Assembly: GCA_018292915.2 (NCBI GenBank)
Contig: JACVVK020000218.1
Location: 695,001 to 759,000, forward strand
Source: Batillaria attramentaria
Lineage: Eukaryota; Mollusca; Gastropoda; Batillariidae
Length of the DNA stretch: 64,000 bases
Direction of reading: 5' to 3'
Each line of letters opens with the position of its first letter. Position 1 is the first letter of the stretch. Shown here in pieces: positions 21,616 to 35,149 of this stretch. Below the pieces are notes generated by a model. The model did not search any database and was not told where the DNA came from. It saw only the letters and a program-made list of their open reading frames with translations. Position numbers and translations under genes: made by a program.

Positions 21616-24600
21616 ATGCCGCGCAAAGTGAAGTCGGTACGGGGACACAGACGGAAAGGGAGGTCCAAAAGCCCGAAAAACAAACATGTTGAGACATCCA
21701 CTCCACTGTCCGAGTCAGGTGAGTGGTCAGAATCGGGGGAGATATCTATCCCCGAACTATCCCCGAATATCTATTCCAACATGTATGTTGAGCTGAGAAT
21801 CGACCCGACCCTGATCACGGCACCACAATGTACCAAATCCCCCAAATGGTGTACGCGCCAGGTGCTTGTAAAACGTGCATCCGTCCGAGAGAAGCTAGCG
21901 GCGAGAACACGCCGGAAACGTCTACGTACCATGGGGTGGGGGGATCATCCCACAGTGTATGCCAACACGACCAGCAACTGTTTGTCGGGGAAAGAAGCGG
22001 TCAGGCAAGAGCAACCACCCGACTGGCAGACACTCAAAGTTACCCGAGGCATCAACGGACAACACAACGCTCTGGAAACCTGGGGCAACGTGTTGTTGTA
22101 CAGACAAGGTCTGAAAGAGAAACTGGCTCACAGACTGGCCAGGCCAACTCGGAGTCTGGCGATGAGTCAGCACCGTGTACCTCCTATTGAGCAACACCAA
22201 GCACTGTGCTCGTACTCGGAGTCGCAAACGGATTTCCCGTGTCCACAACGCATCATAGAACGCTCCTACAACGGAACCTCTTTCTTCACTATTCCTGACA
22301 GGGCGGGGCCGTTTGACAACGAACTTGTCCGTCAGTTGAAATGGACTGAACGACAGTTCTACAAACCTCCTCTGTCCATCGTCCGACCTGCACTTGACGG
22401 TAATCACTTAGTCCCTGAACATGACAACGTGGTGGTCGAGGTAAGTGATGCACAATCTCTACACGTATTAAGTGACCCTAGTTGATGCTAGCCGTGTGAT
22501 ATGTCGTCAGGAGATTCGGGTGCTTGGAACAGAAATACGAGCATGCATAGCACTTGTGCAGCGGGTTAGGTTTCGCGCCACGGTATTATATGTTGATTTA
22601 TTAACTCACTCTCTCTCTCTCTCTCTCTCCGGGTGAGGGAAGACAGAGGCGCTACACACATACAGAACAGAAAATAAGATTACTTTATTAATCCCTCATG
22701 AGGAAATTTCACGTCCGCCCAGACAAGACAGAGCAGACCGGTGGCCGGGCGGAGTTGCGCCCCTAGATCACCTAGAAATAGTTGTGGGCAGCAGGCCATG
22801 AGATAAGACAGTTTTTACCTTGTGCCCTGTAGACCTCCCTGGACCGCATGTACATCACTGGGCGACGGCTGGACAACGCCTGGCCTCCCGCCGGAGACGC
22901 TGGAGATCAAGGCGTAAACGAAGGTGAAGGCCGTGGTCAAGGTAAGGGAGCCATGTCCTCACGTCCGTCCCGGGTCAGCCCTGGAAGTGAGGCCTTCAAG
23001 TCGCCGTCCACGTGCACCACTGACGTCACGATAGCGGATGAAGAGGAGGAGAGCAACACTGATGACCAAGCCACTCAAGCAGTGACTGCGAGTCCGGACA
23101 AGTATGACAAGCCGTGTTTACAGGTGGCTCACATGGTCTACGCTTGGAACGAACCCTGCTCTCATGTACGTTACATAACAATATCTTCTCTCTCAGTTTT
23201 TGGGGGTTTTTTTCAGTTTTTAATCAGATATCAGATTTTCTTGTGAAGCCGCTTGCGCTTTGCGAGTTTTCTGATTTTAAAAACTTCTGGCTTTTTTTTT
23301 TTAATTGGTAAATTTTACAAGCACATTCTAGGTAACCGTGGCACACCTTACAAACTTGACAGATTTCACACTGTTGTGCCAGATTTTCTAAACTTTGCCA
23401 GATTTCATCAACTTTTCCACGATGCCGTACTTTTCGGCCGTTTTGGCTGTGCAACTGTAAGACACTGGTCGCTTCTCATTAACAACTCGACTTGGACAAA
23501 CGTCGGGATGTGTCACGTACGTTACCTGGCAACACAAGATGTGACTGGCTACGGCTCTAATAGGGGCTTATTGGGGGGGGGGGGGGGGGGGGACAGCTAC
23601 CAACTATTCAGTTCCATCAGACTGCCGAGTCAGCCTCATTTGATGCATCCTTCACTGACTGTGGTGGACACGTTACACATAATTATGGGTCTAGTCCACA
23701 CAGACAGAGGAAACGGACAAGGTTTTGGAGTAACACCCCCCCCCCCCCCCAACCCGCCTAGGTTAGGGGTCGAAGAACTCGCACAGTTCTGCATGAAATA
23801 ATAATAATAATGATTGAGTGTAGGCGCTTTACGCAATTTCTTTTTCTGGTTCAAAGCGCCGCGAGCTGAACCCAACACGCACGCTCACGTGAACCACACG
23901 CATTCTCTTACACACTGAACATGAACACATTACAATCACATGGACCGGTGCGAAGGGTCAGCTCAGCTATTGAAATTTCGGAATTTAGAATTGCATTTAT
24001 TTTTCAAATTTGGTGGGCTGAACATTTCCAAAGCAGAGGGGGAGGAAGTCGGAGTACCCGGAGAGAACCCCCGGCGATTGGCCCGAATGAACGGTGAAAG
24101 AAGAGAAGGAAAAATTCTTTGCCCCGAGTGGGACTCGAACCTGACCTCTCGCATTGGTGACGAAGTCACCGACCGGCCGATGCGACTTAGAGGAGTGGAT
24201 AAACCCACTATTCCACGCAGGCCGCCCTACAATGTACGGTGCAGATGATGCCTCTTTCACTCGTTTCCAAGGAGGTGATTGAAGTAGGCCTGGTAACGGC
24301 TGTGGACAGTGAGGCGGAGGCTTGTTTCAAGATAGCCAACTTGGGCAGTACCGTTATCCGCTACGGGTGGCACAAAAAGAGCCACACGGACCACTTCCGC
24401 AAGGGACGTTACGCCATGCCGCGCATACTGTTTGACCAGTCGGACAAAATCCTTCTACCACAGGAAACGGTGAGACAGACTCGTGTGTGTGTTGGTGTGT
24501 GTGTGTGTGTTGGGGGGGGGGGGGGGATAACGTCCTTTTTCCAGCAAGAAAGATGACATCATGGATACTACTCATGATCTGTCATTTTTATAGCCCTCAT

Positions 24601-26136
24601 ATTAGGTCATTAAAATTACCACACTGGCCAACAAACATAGTATGAAACTGTGGAGGATTCCTCAAAAAAGTACAACTTGATGTTAGGTCACTCTTGTCGT
24701 CTCCCAGCTGTCTCTATGACCGCCTGACGTCCAGTTACCAGGATGTGCTGCTTGATTCTTTCCTCTTGTGAAGATTTGGGAGTGACAAAAATGACCTCCC
24801 TAACCCGGCGAGAGACCTACCTCGGGAAACTGAGACTGTAACAAATGGTTTCCCTTTCCAGGTGACGCTACAGGTGAAGTTCAAAGCCGACCACCCAGGC
24901 AACTGGTGTGAGCGGTGGTATCTGACCACCATACCCCGTCTGGGGCCCACAGGTCACGCCAACATTCGCGTCAACTTCTGGGGCATGGCGCTAGAGATCG
25001 ATCACAACTACCTGGCCCGACAACGCCTGGACAAACACCTGGAGGATCTCGCTTGCAGGAAGACCGCTTCACACGTCACTGAGGACCTGCTCAAGTTCCT
25101 GCCCATCAGGAGCAGCACTGTACACCTGGAACCCGCCACAGTGGCGTGGGAAAGATCCATTGTCACTCCTGACGAACGCCAGTTTGAACTAACGAACCCA
25201 GGTCTGTACTGCCACTCGTGGGCGCTGTTCATGTTGGCAGAGGTAAAATGGATGTTAACACGTGACCACGCGGCTATCAACGTCGAGCAAGAAGCTCATC
25301 CAGAAACTGAGGCTTCCAAATCTAAACAGGACATATTGGCAAGCACCACTGGTGTGAGTGTGCAGCATGCCGCGAGAAAAGGCCCTAGCACAGTACACGG
25401 CCCAGCACAGGGCACAGTACAGAAGGCTGCCAGTCCACTGAAGGAGACGCCAGACGATTTACACCCGACCACATCTATCACATCCACCACGTCCACCACT
25501 ATAAAAGCCGTGCGATCGTTCCTCGCCGAACATTCCATGAAGAAGGCAGATTTTCACGTGGCGGAGCTGCACAGAGAAGTGTGCGGTCAGGAGGACTGCG
25601 AGAGGAAGGAATACATGTTGGCCAAAGTAAACAAGGCGGCATCAGACATGACTTGTAAGCCACAACAATCAGCCGGCTGGCCTCTCAAGCAACTCGTCTT
25701 CCGACTGGCCCTTGCAAGCTGTGTGGACCAGCTGTCACAAGTGGAGTGGGCAATACGCCAGCGTATTCTCAACCCTGTCACAAAAATCAGCTGGCACGGA
25801 AGCCAGACTGTCGAGTTGCCAAGAGAGCGCGCGCTGCAGTCAGTATCGGACAATCCTACGCCCAACACTAAGCTCCCTGCCCAAGCTTCAGCACCACGCA
25901 GCCAGAGGAACAGCCTGCACTCACTCAGATCGTGTGACAAAGACTTACCACTCACGTCCACATCCGCTACATACACTTCATCGGCAGAAGACATGATACA
26001 AAGCCTGGAGCAGTACCGCGTCAAGTTATACACAGCTATTTACCAGCGTCTCGGCTCGCTCATGGAGTCCATGCAGCCTCTCATGAACCACGATGGTATG
26101 GCACTCAACCCACTCCTCGCTTTGTGGGACACATAG
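21616..26136 (+). CDS. MYCBPAP: MYCBPAP-like protein, full copy 3 (876 aa)
   Basis: Four exons: 21616-22440, 22833-23165, 24272-24469 and 24862-26136. All introns are phase 0. Exon sizes mirror copy 2 (825/822, 333/309, 198/198, 1275/1278), which shows descent from one duplicated gene. Matching blocks: VELRI...CTRQVLVKR (residues 58-87), LKWTERQFYKPPLSIV, RMYITGRRLD, KPCLQVAHMVYAWNEPC, VIRYGW...FDQSDKILLPQET, VKFKADHPGNW, LTNPGLYCHSW, ESMQPLMNHDGMALNP. The protein sequence has diverged strongly outside these blocks. The C-terminal third has an extra Thr/Ser-rich stretch (TSITSTTSTT). The start ATG has G at -3; a poly(A) signal lies at 26724. Intron 2 carries a SINE of family B. The role is inferred from MYCBPAP (ciliary/sperm). 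Confidence 0.82.
22675..22760 (-). mobile_element. LINE 3' end (inverted), in intron 1 of MYCBPAP copy 3
   Basis: ATTACTTTATTAATCCCTCATGAGGAAATTTC, read on the minus strand, is a GGATTAATAAAGTAAT terminus common at the 3' ends of CR1/Rex-type LINEs. Only the tip is present. Confidence 0.4.
23795..24240 (-). mobile_element. Full-length SINE, family B, in intron 2 of MYCBPAP copy 3
   Basis: About 440 bases. On the minus strand it has a tRNA-like head (inverted B-box GGGACTCGAACCTGA at about 24129, with CCTCTCGCATTGGTGACGAA), a body (CGGGTACTCC, GGAAATGTTCAGCCCACC), and a tail with the AAAGCGCC/GGCGCTTT pair and (ATT)n. A second long copy lies at 50365-50765, partial ones at 7360 and 8338. Confidence 0.7.
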
Positions 26137-26304
26137 ACGGGGCGGGGGTGGAGGGGGGGCGGGGGTTGATGACGAATGTGTCTTGTTCTCTGTAAGAGAG
26201 CAGAAATGACATTTCACAGAAAACCACACGTAATTCATCAGTATGCTAAGCAAAAGGGACGTTTCCGTGTTAAGCCAACAACCAGTACTTGACAGTTTAC
26301 ACAA

Positions 26305-26445
26305 TATTCCTACAACACCACGTTCTGTCAGCACAGTCAGTTCCCCACCAGATTCTAACAATCATTCTCACATGTCATTCCTACAACACCACGTTCTGTC
26401 AGCACAGTCAGTTCCCCACCAGATTCTAACAATCATTCTCACATT
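26305..26445. repeat. 72-bp tandem duplication in the 3' UTR of MYCBPAP copy 3
   Basis: ATTCCTACAACACCACGTTC through ATCATTCTCACAT occurs twice (from 26305 and 26377), nearly identical. Confidence 0.85.
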
Positions 26446-26723
26446 TCAAGACTATTTTCCACTCACAAGTACATATTTTTGAAAACTTTACTTTTTTGAC
26501 GTAAGGAATTTTTTAAACAACTTTTCTACCTTGACAAATTTACTTGACCTTTTGTACCCTGATTTTTTAAAAAATATGAACCCCCGACTTACTTTGTGTA
26601 TTGGTGGTACGACACTATACGTTTACTTCACCACCTATTGCCTTCTTATGGTATGGGTTTCTTTACTTGTACAGTATATAGATTTACTACTAACAAATGT
26701 ATTACTACTAACGCATATATTTT

Positions 26724-26729
26724 AATAAA
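26724..26729 (+). promoter_or_regulatory. Poly(A) signal AATAAA for MYCBPAP copy 3
   Basis: Canonical hexamer 588 bases after the stop, just before the Penelope-like inverted repeat. Confidence 0.5.
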
Positions 26730-26911
26730 AACACTTGCAATATTTTAACTTGTTTATTTTCACAGAATTAAGCATGCCAAACGACATCTCTAAGCTACTT
26801 TTAGACAGAAACGGAAACGGTAATGACTGCGAAATGGTTATAAGTTAAGCAAATAAAAGCGACATAAAAGGGACAGAAACCACTTAACTTTGACAAAGGA
26901 CGACACAGGTC

Positions 26912-26937
26912 GACGTTTCGGCTTTCGCCTTCTTCAG
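26912..26937 (-). ncRNA. Hammerhead-ribozyme-like core, left arm
   Basis: Minus strand: CTGAAGA, a GGC-GAAA-GCC hairpin, then GAAAC-GTC. It is an exact match to the right-arm core in inverted orientation. Confidence 0.45.
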
Positions 26938-27372
26938 GACATAAACAAATGGGACATAACTTCAACAAACAAACAAAAGGTAACTCTGCGGACGTACTGA
27001 CATACACGACGCGGGAAAAAAAAAAAAAAAAAAATACGGTGGGCGAGAAAAGGACCAGAAAAAATAGTAAAAAATCACAACACCCATCCTTTGGTGACAA
27101 AAGACTATAATTATACATTACTATTATTTTTATAGTTACTATTCTTTTTTGTTCTTTTCTGCCCAACAATTTTTTTTTTTTTCACACACAGTCCATGGTC
27201 TTTTCATTTGTCACCAAAGGAGGGGTGTTGTGATATTTTTACTATTTTTTCTGGTCCTTTTCTCGCCCACCGTTTTTTTTTTTTTTTTTTTTTCCCCGCG
27301 CCGTGTATGTCAGTACGTCCGCAGAGTTACCTTTTGTTTGTTTGTTGAAGTTATGTACCATTTGTTTATGTC

Positions 27373-27398
27373 CTGAAGAAGGCGAAAGCCGAAACGTC
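27373..27398 (+). ncRNA. Hammerhead-ribozyme-like core, right arm
   Basis: Plus strand: CTGAAGA, a GGC-GAAA-GCC hairpin, then GAAAC-GTC, flanked by GTC on the 5' side and GAC on the 3' side, which could pair as a 3-bp stem I. The ACGT at stem III is self-complementary, so two molecules could pair there, as proposed for dimeric hammerheads of Penelope-like elements. Confidence 0.5.
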
Positions 27399-27452
27399 GA
27401 CCTGTGCCATCCTTTGTCAAAGTTAAGTGGTTTCTGTCCCTTTTATGTCGCT

Positions 27453-27458
27453 TTTATT
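27453..27458 (-). promoter_or_regulatory. Possible poly(A) signal for the TRIM-NHL-like gene
   Basis: TTTATT on the plus strand is AATAAA on the minus strand, 353 bases beyond the stop. It lies at the edge of the Penelope-like repeat. Confidence 0.35.
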
Positions 27459-27810
27459 TAATTTCAGACAGTCGTTTGTGGAATTTTGTCCAGTGAAAGA
27501 ACATCTACACAATATACTGACAAGGCTATGGACAAGGCTATGGACAAGACTATGGGATTTGGGCGTACATGCACATGTAACTAGATTGTGAAAACAGCAC
27601 AGGGTAACAAGTTATACACTTCTCCTGCACTATTCTAAAAGCGGAGTTACACCAAAATTCCATGACACTGCCCATACTCAGTGGTCACCAACAACATTCA
27701 AAGACAACTCGGTCTGTAAATTGTTTGTGGCAGGAACATGGACTGTTCATACTGACAGCAGAGCACCGTAAAATAATTCTTTTTACAGCCAAAGTTCTTG
27801 CAAAACTCCA

Positions 27811-29288
27811 TCAGTACAACTTTGCAGTGAAGATCTGTGCAGTGGAACTGCCAATGAGCAGCTGACCTGTCTGGGAATGAAACGCCACGGCTGACGGCTC
27901 TAAAATCCTCACTGCGTCGCGGTTTTTCAACAAACCTCCAAATTCCAGGTTGCTTGTACTTGATAAAACGTGTATGCCGTATTTCCAGTCCGCAACATAG
28001 ACATGTCCCTGAGGGTCCGTGCACACTCCCCAGAATTCTGAATCCAGAAACGGTGATTGGTAAGTAGCTTTGAGTTGGAAAGTGGATGTGAAAGTTTTGA
28101 TGATGTTTCCAGAGTCTGAGACCACAATGTCCAGATTCCTGGCCACGGTCACATGCAGCGGACTGGTGAACAGATATTTGCCAGCTGCATCCCGTTTCAA
28201 CACCTGAAATTCAATGAAACAAGAACTGAGTCATCCATTCTAGAAAATGTTCTCTGAACTCTCAACAGTTCTTGCCTCCCGCGGTACTTTTTATTGATTT
28301 TCGGATATTTTTCTTCAAGTCACCTTTATGCATTGTATTGTTTACCAATCCGGTCATGTTGCATATCAAGCAGCTCAGAAATTGATTGCTCTTTCACACG
28401 ATACTTGAGGTTTGGCATACTTATGCCTGAGGTAAGCATGGCGACCTTTGACTTTGTTGCTAAAAACAGATTTTTCCAGACAAAACACACAAAAATGCAA
28501 AAACTCAGAGAACAAAAATTCCATCATTTGAAGTTGTTCATGCAAAACTGTAATTTTCCATAAAATGCAACCTGTTTTACAGCATATCCAAATTTAGGCC
28601 CATTCATACAACATTTATAGGTGTTGCAACAGAGTAATTAACACTGACCTGTCATCAATGCCCAAAACAGGATCACTTGAACGAATTCATACTACATGTA
28701 ACACCCTCATGAAACAGTTTTTCACCATACGTATGTAATGAAATTTAGAGGCAATTGACTTGTGTTTACTTCAGGCTCAGCTGTCAATAACAAAATGCAC
28801 TGTTTTTAATAAACAGGTGAGAACAGGTATGAACAATTGAGAGCAGATGTGTTCACATCAGCCACTAGATTGGAAATCCAGGAGACAGTTCCTTTTTTTT
28901 TCTGAAAACACAAGTATGTGTCACATGTCCCTATCTGAGTCTCATAGTGGGCACAAAACGGGGGTCAGAGGAGAGTAAACTTGCCAAATTTCCAAGATGA
29001 CAGACAAAGGGATCGTCGCAGTGTAGCTCTTTGCGGTGCTTCTAAATAATTTTCTACGTCACAAACTTGTATTTTTTTCCGCATGTACGTCATAAACATC
29101 ATTATTTTAATGAACTACAGGCAAGAAAACACTTTCACGTGGAATTCTTTTACATGTATCACAGTCAGCTCTTGTAGGCATTGATCACGGGTGATCGAAA
29201 TTCAAGGGAAAGAACTGCCGAGATCTAGTTACTTGATCTGGATCTATCTGGGACAGACTGGCCTGTGTACATCAAGCTCTGTCTCTTT

Positions 29289-29356
<68 letters not shown>

Positions 29357-32300
29357 GGATTTGTTAATTTTCAATCTTGAAAACTGAAACTGACCTTAAC
29401 AAGACTAAAGTTCTTGTGGGCATCAAAGACGTACACACACCGATCCTCCTGATCGCAGACAAACACCTGTCCCATGATGCTCGCCGCTATTCCTCTTGGC
29501 ATGGAAAGGCCGGTAGCCACGTAAGACATGAACTTGCCATCAACACCAAACACAGCGACACAACCTTCACTAGGACCCGCTCCAGCATCCGTCACCAACA
29601 CTTTGTTGTCTGTAGTTACAGCAACACCCCACGGCTTCTTCCAGAACTGTAAACAACAAAGTGGGAAAAAAATACAGTGAAGAAAGTTAGAGTTTGCTGC
29701 AGTTTTTAACTCTCGTCTTGCTGAACTAACTTGTCTTATGCTGAATAAACCATAGAGGTAGTCCGGAATATTCCGTTCTCAGCACTAGCAGGGTTAAGAT
29801 GACCCACAGACAGACCAGTCAAGTTAGACCTGTCATTAGACAGACCACATCAGGGCTTTGTATCCATGCAAACTATAATACAACACATGTCCTGGCTGAC
29901 TTTAAAAGTATAGGCGGATCATCCGTCCTGAATACTGTGTACTGTGGCACAGACATGATAGGGCCCTAGTCCGTCTAGGTAAGAAAGTAATCGTACATTT
30001 TGAAAATGAATCGGCATGTAACTGATGTCTGAGGTGGATATGAAGCCTCAAGGTTACCTCATTCTGATGGTCAACAGTAAACCTCTTCGTGCATCTCTAC
30101 ATTCACAACAGCTATGTCTCATAATGCACTAACCCTAATTTAGCGTCAGACAGAATATAGCACAACACAGAATGGCATCTCTACATTCACAACAGCTATG
30201 TCTCATAATGCACTAACCCTAATTTAGCGTCAGACAGAATATAGCACAACACAGAATGGCATCTCTACATTCACAACAGCTATGCCTCATAATGCACTAA
30301 CCCTAATTTGGTGTCCGACAAAATATAGCACAACACAAGCAAATATGTTCCTGTCTGAGGTCTGAACTGAAAATTTCACATACATTTTGTAAACTATTTG
30401 TCAAATTTAACACAAGAATGAAACATTCAGACATTCTGTGACCACTGGTGTGGAAGAAACTTCAGATGGATGAACACAGATTTATTATGGTCATCCACGA
30501 GAACTGACAAACTGGTATTTGTAGACAAGTGGCTGTATTATTTGTTTTCGGTGCCTGTCACGCCCTTGTGTACACACTCATGCACAAATATCAAGTGTGC
30601 ATGCTAAAAATCCCACATTCATCTTTCCAAGCACAGTAGGCTGTGGCCAGCAACGTGTAACCAGAAGTACTGGCGCACACACCCGAGTGAATAGCACGGT
30701 AGAGGTCTTCACATAAAGTAGCGCTTAGCGGCAGCAGGCTTTCACTGCTTCATCCTCCAGCCCTGCAGAGCATTTCAGTAGAGGTGGGTATGTGCATCGA
30801 GGAAAAGTCTACCATACCATACCATACCATTATGCAAGGTCTTTTAGCAAGGAAAGCACAGGGGGAAAAAAATTCAGACAGTTACTATGGTGGCACGTGT
30901 GCTACACAGAGGTGGCCACTACAGCAGGCTGGACTGTGGCTGACAACACTACAGCAGGCTGGACTGTGGCTGACAACACTACAGCAGGCTGGACTGTGGC
31001 TGACAACACTACAGCAGGCTGGACTGTGGCTGACAACACTACAGCAGGCTGGACTGTGGCTGACAACACTACAGCAGGCTGGACTGTGGCTGACAACACT
31101 ACAGCAGGCTGGACTGTGGCTGACAACACTACAGCAGGCTGGACTGTGGCTGACAACACTACAGCAGGCTGGACTGTGGCTGACAACACTACAGCAGGCT
31201 GGACTGTGGCTGACAACACTACAGCAGGCTGGACTGTGGCTGACAACACTACAGCAGGCTGGACTGTGGCTGACAACACTACAGCAGGCTGGACTGTGGC
31301 TGACAACACTACAGCAGGCTGGACTGTGGCTGACAACACTACAGCAGGCTGGACTGTGGCTGACAACACTACAGCAGGCTGGACTGTGGCTGACAACACT
31401 ACAGCAGGCTGGACTGTGGCTGACAACACTACAGCAGGCTGGACTGTGGCTGACAACACTACAGCAGGCTGGACTGTGGCTGACAACACTACAGCAGGCT
31501 GGACTGTGGCTGACAACACTACAGCAGGCTGGACTGTGGCTGACAACACTACAGCAGGCTGGACTGTGGCTGACAACACTACAGCAGGCTGGACTGTGGC
31601 TGACAACACTACAGCAGGCTGGACTGTGGCTGACAACACTACAGCAGGCTGGACTGTGGCTGACAACACTACAGCAGGCTGGACTGTGGCTGACAACACT
31701 ACAGCAGGCTGGACTGTGGCTGACAACACTACAGCAGGCTGGACTGTGGCTGACAACACTACAGCAGGCTGGACTGTGGCTGACAACACTACAGCAGGCT
31801 GGACTGTGGCTGACAACACTACAGCAGGCTGGACTGTGGCTGACAACACTACAGCAGGCTGGACTGTGGCTGACAACACTACAGCAGGCTGGACTGTGGC
31901 TGACAACACTACAGCAGGCTGGACTGTGGCTGACAACACTACAGCAGGCTGGACTGTGGCTGACAACACTACAGCAGGCTGGACTGTGGCTGACAACACT
32001 ACAGCAGGCTGGACTGTGGCTGACAACACTACAGCAGGCTGGACTGTGGCTGACAACACTACAGCAGGCTGGACTGTGGCTGACAACACTACAGCAGGCT
32101 GGACTGTGGCTGACAACACAAAAGGAAAAGTGTCAAACTAACCCGACTGTCAACAGCAAACAGATGTGCATGTGGACCCCCGACATCCGTTGTTGACAGA
32201 CGGTACACCTTATCACAACCAGTAACAAAAATGGCGTTGCCGTATGCACCATAGGTTGCAATACCAGACACAAAGCCTGCGTTCAAGTTGGCCTGGAGCT

Positions 32301-35093
32301 GAAGGGATGGTGGAGTGCGACCCTTCGGGAAGCAGGTAGCATCAAGAGGAGATAGCTGACCCAAGGTCGTGACGTCACCCAGTGAGTCTGATTGCATACT
32401 CTGGTAAAAAAAAAAAAAAAATGAAGAGGTACTCTGCATGTGAAACAACATGTGCACTACTGTAAAAACGACTTCGTATTTGGGACGGAGCTAGGGCTAT
32501 GCAATATGTAAAGATGCTCAGTTTCCAAATCTCATACGGGGAGCCGGGGTGGTCGAATGGTAGAGCGTTGGATTTCTAATGCTCGGGTCGTGAGTTCGAT
32601 CCCCGCTGGAGCCAAATATTTGTGCTGGCTTTTTCATCGTTGCCCCGTCTTTGATATCACCCTATGTGGTGGAGAAAGACGTTAAACCCCCAAACATCCA
32701 CCCACCCCAAATCTCATACAATGAGACGATGGTTCGGTGGGTCAGTGGGTAGACAATTTGTTTCTTCACCCCTCTAAATCTCATACACAGATTTCTCAAA
32801 TTTATCTGTAATGGACACCTCACAAGATCCTACCATAATGATATACAAATTTTGCAAATCAGCATCCACTCATCAACCCCTCCCCACAACCCCACCACCA
32901 CCAATACACCATCTATCACCACCACCACCATCAATGCACCATCTAGCACTATCACCACCACCATCAATACACCATCTACCACCATCACCAACACCACCCC
33001 CATCAATACACCATCACCAACACCACCCCCATCAATACACCATCACCATCAATACACCATCTACCACCAACACCACCCCCATCAATACACCATCTATCAC
33101 CAACACCACCCCCATCAATACACCATCACCAACACCATCAATACACCATCACCAACACCACCCCCATCAATACACCATCACCAACACCATCACCATCAAT
33201 ACACCATCTACCACCAACACCACCCCCATCAATACACCATCTACCACCATCACCAACACCACCACCATCAATACACCATCTACCACCATCACCAACACCA
33301 CCCCCATCAATACACCATCTACCACCATCACCATCAATACACCATCACCAACACCATCAATACACCATCTACCACCATCACCAACACCACCACCATCAAT
33401 ACACCATCACTAACACCACCCCCATCAATACACCATCTACCACCAACACCACCCCCATCAATACACCATCTACCACCATCACCAACACCATCAATACACC
33501 ATCTACCACCATCACCAACACCACCACAATCAAACAGGTGGCGTTAAACCCTAAATAACTAACCATCAAACGGGCAAAAGAATGCAACAACAGCAGGAAC
33601 AAGCAGGAAAGATTTACCAACAATACATGCATCATAAAAATGTATGACAAAAAAAACAAAAAAAAACCAACACACACACAAAAACATGTCAGCTCTTCAG
33701 GAATGCATACCTGCACAAGTGCTAACATAAGATCTACATACATCTACACAGAGACTACATGTAAATGCTTACAGACAAAAGGCTGTGTCCCTGATGGAAC
33801 TGAACCCCAGAGGCAGATTTGAGGCCAGCAGGTACGTCCCTCAAGGGCGGAAGGTGGCGGACGTTCTGCTGAAGTTCCTGAACTGTACGCATCACCAGCA
33901 TAGCATTGGCAGAGCCCCGTGCCTCTCTCACTTTTGCTCGCGCTTGGTCAATCTGACTCTTACGGCCTTCAACCTCAACCAAGACCTGACGACACAAAGG
34001 GAAAAATGAAAAAGACAAGGAACAAATGACAGACAGAGAGAGAGACAGACAGACAACATTAGTTCTATACTAGTACACCAACACCTGCAAATACATCATA
34101 GTACCTTTCAGAGAATTCCAACTGTACAGTTTCTTTCTTTGTTTTTCAAAAGACACATGCTCTTCTTAGTGCAGCTTTCATAATTATGAACCTCTCACTT
34201 ACAAAGTCATACAGCTTCAATGAAATACTTGGGAGGGTGGGTGGGTGTTTTGCGGTTTAAATGTCCTTTTCCACCACGTAAGGGTGATATCAAAGACAGG
34301 ACGAGAAAAAGGTCAGCACAAATATTTGGCCCCAGCCGGGACTCGAACTCATGACCCAAGCACTGAGAGTCCAACGCTCTACCTTTCACCTATCCCGACT
34401 CCCCTGAAATGCTTGGGATAGTGAGAGAGATACAAACATTCCATTGAGTGTGGGTGGTGAAGATTACAGTCAAGAGAAGGCACTAACCTGGTTCAGCTGA
34501 TCCTCAACACCAGACATCAGCCTTGTCAGCTGCATCAGCAGCTCTTCCCGTTTTTCCTCCACCATCGCCCGCACACACTCAGCTGACGCGTTGATCTGTG
34601 TCGACGCCTTATGCACCTGATCACTGACCTGCTGACACTGTTGTAGAACTGCATCATATCGTGCGTCTGTCTCCTCACACAGCTGTGTCAATACGTCATC
34701 AATCTGGGAAAAAAGGTGCTTGTGTATACATATATGTATGTAGTTTAGAGTTCTCGAGAAAAGTCTCCCTGATCCTGTGTGTTTGCAGGAAACTTTGTTT
34801 TCAATGTGTCCTCAAACTCCAAATGGTGTCTTTTTTCATATTTTGTCCATTGTCCTACAACTTCTAAGTGTGTACTGAACCTTTTCACATTTTCATCATA
34901 CCACACAAACACAAAACTTTTATTATTGAGTTAAAAATGACAACTATTTCAACTGACCTGATCCCCAGAACTTCCCCCCACCCCCCCCACCCCCAACCTA
35001 TTCCCACTCAAAAAAAATTTTTTTTTTTTAAATTGAGTGGTGTACACACACACACACACACACACACACACTGTCACACACACACACACACTG

Positions 35094-35149
<56 letters not shown>

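Larger units (their letters stand above)
26850..27460. mobile_element. Inverted pair of Penelope-like element termini
   Basis: Left arm (26855-27105) and right arm (27205-27460) are inverted copies of about 250 bp. They share the AAGCGACATAAAAGGGACAG end, the hammerhead-like core, an ATGGGACATAACTTCAAC or equivalent block, the GCGGACGTACTGACATACAC block with poly-A/T, and CACAACACCCATCC. The centre is a short AT-rich spacer. Segments are shared with the Penelope fragment at 11.64-12.67 kb. No coding part is left. Confidence 0.65.

Noticed and set aside
23253..23801. 182-codon plus frame
   Set aside because: It lies within MYCBPAP copy 3 intron 2, has no ATG support or family match, and runs through poly-G/poly-C.
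30918..32117. CRISPR-like regular 30-bp repeat
   Set aside because: Repeats are contiguous without spacers, and the context is eukaryotic.
30784..32196. 400-470-codon frames over the 30-bp array on both strands
   Set aside because: The unit is a multiple of three with no stop in any register; it is intronic to the TRIM gene.
32538..32612. Functional tRNA gene
   Set aside because: The tRNA-like head is followed by a SINE tail, is repeated six times and is flanked by target-site duplications.
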